A stretch of DNA of 64,000 nucleotides from Thermomonas sp. (GTDB taxonomy: Bacteria > Pseudomonadota > Gammaproteobacteria > Xanthomonadales > Xanthomonadaceae): positions 1 to 64,000 of the forward strand of contig NZ_JAMQHN010000019.1 of NCBI RefSeq assembly GCF_025993755.1, given 5' to 3'. Position 1 is the first letter of the stretch, and each line of letters opens with the position of its first letter. Under the pieces are notes generated by a model that made no database searches, was not told the origin of the DNA, and saw only the letters and a program-made list of their open reading frames with translations. The translations under genes and the position numbers were made by a program. This document shows positions 63,611 through 64,000 of this stretch, piece by piece.

Positions 63611-64000
63611 ATGCAATGGCAGGCTTGGGCAACGCTCGCGATCATCGCCGCGGCAGTGGTGGCGTTCGCGAGCGAGAAAATCCGCATCGACATGGTGGCG
63701 CTGGTGGTGCTGGCGCTGCTGGTGGCGCTGGGGATCATCAACATCGACGAGGCGCTCAGCGGGTTCTCCAACGAAGCCACGGTGACGGTGGCGGCGATGT
63801 TCGCGCTCAGCCTGGGCATCGAGCGCTCCGGCGCGCTGGAACCGCTGGGGGAGATGCTTTCGCGCATCCGCAAGCCCTGGTTGCTCACCCTGGCCTTGAT
63901 GGTGGCGATCGCGCCGATGGGCGCGTTCGTGAAGAACATCGCGCTGGTGGCCACCTTCCTGCCGTTGGCGCTGCGGGTCTGCTCACGATCGGGCACCTCG
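63611..64000 (+). CDS. SLC13/DASS-family permease (3' truncated)
   Basis: The first 130 residues of a membrane transporter, cut by the window end. The motif LSGFSNEATVTVAAMFALSLGI matches LSGFSSEPAIIVAAVFVISGAL of the complete SLC13 protein at 13.2 kb, and four hydrophobic segments are visible. Whether it also contains RCK_C domains cannot be seen. It is divergent from the WYL regulator gene, with 120 bases between start codons. The substrate is unknown. Confidence 0.8.
   Translation, partial: MQWQAWATLAIIAAAVVAFASEKIRIDMVALVVLALLVALGIINIDEALSGFSNEATVTVAAMFALSLGIERSGALEPLGEMLSRIRKPWLLTLALMVAIAPMGAFVKNIALVATFLPLALRVCSRSGTS

Overview
The window is GC-rich double-stranded chromosomal DNA of a gammaproteobacterium, most probably a member of the Xanthomonadaceae (Lysobacter/Xanthomonas-like). 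The grounds are the dnaA-dnaN-recF-gyrB origin block at the left edge, the TPR protein-tonB-exbB-exbD-exbD cluster facing pdxJ (an arrangement known from Xanthomonas campestris), very high GC at third codon positions, and the lptM-dapF-DUF484-xerC-hslVU order. Both ends are cut inside genes: dnaA has lost its N-terminus on the left and an SLC13 permease has lost its C-terminus on the right. I see no rRNA, tRNA, CRISPR array, prophage or complete insertion sequence.

Layout. 1-6.2 kb: replication genes with a probable oriC between dnaA and dnaN. 6.4-10.1 kb: TonB energy-transduction operon ending in a strong terminator. 10.4-17.1 kb: a minus-strand run (pdxJ, a small membrane protein, cardiolipin synthase, SLC13 permease, fbp, phhA). 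An Lrp/AsnC regulator is divergent from phhA across two palindromes. 17.7-21.5 kb: a Rieske-FAD reductase divergent from a folE-ECF sigma-membrane protein-DUF2231 operon. The shared intergenic region carries two matching ECF-type promoters (GGAACC-N16-CATCC), one for each direction. 21.6-24.3 kb: a patatin lipoprotein, a broken secreted-protein gene and a rhomboid protease. 24.6-30.2 kb: a voltage-gated cation channel, an Alx/TerC protein behind a yybP-ykoY manganese riboswitch, rlmI, a VIT-family Fe/Mn transporter and rmuC. 30.3-37.1 kb: aidB, a CoA-transferase, a second folE, DUF2239, an I78 inhibitor lipoprotein and an M61 peptidase. 37.2-44.1 kb: a two-component pair, a trimeric autotransporter adhesin and an FTR1 iron permease fused to a cytochrome c domain. 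44.3-49.5 kb: sixA, a phospholipase-D lipoprotein, DUF1232, a thioesterase, an acyltransferase and a PEBP protein. 49.5-54.6 kb: the minus-strand hslVU, xerC, DUF484, dapF, lptM and DUF454 genes, with a sigma-32-like promoter in front of hslV and a REP-like inverted repeat between hslV and hslU. 54.6-64 kb: two S9 peptidases flanking a secreted TonB-C-like protein, several small proteins, a patatin/WYL-regulator pair and a second SLC13 permease.

How parts fit together. Metal handling recurs: TonB/ExbBD, FTR1 with a possible Fur site, riboswitch-controlled Alx, and VIT. The most interesting unit is the putative self-regulated ECF regulon around 19.2 kb, which joins a GTP cyclohydrolase I paralogue to a Rieske-flavin reductase and two membrane proteins without a recognisable anti-sigma factor. 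A conventional second folE about 14 kb away makes a housekeeping role for the ECF-linked copy unlikely.
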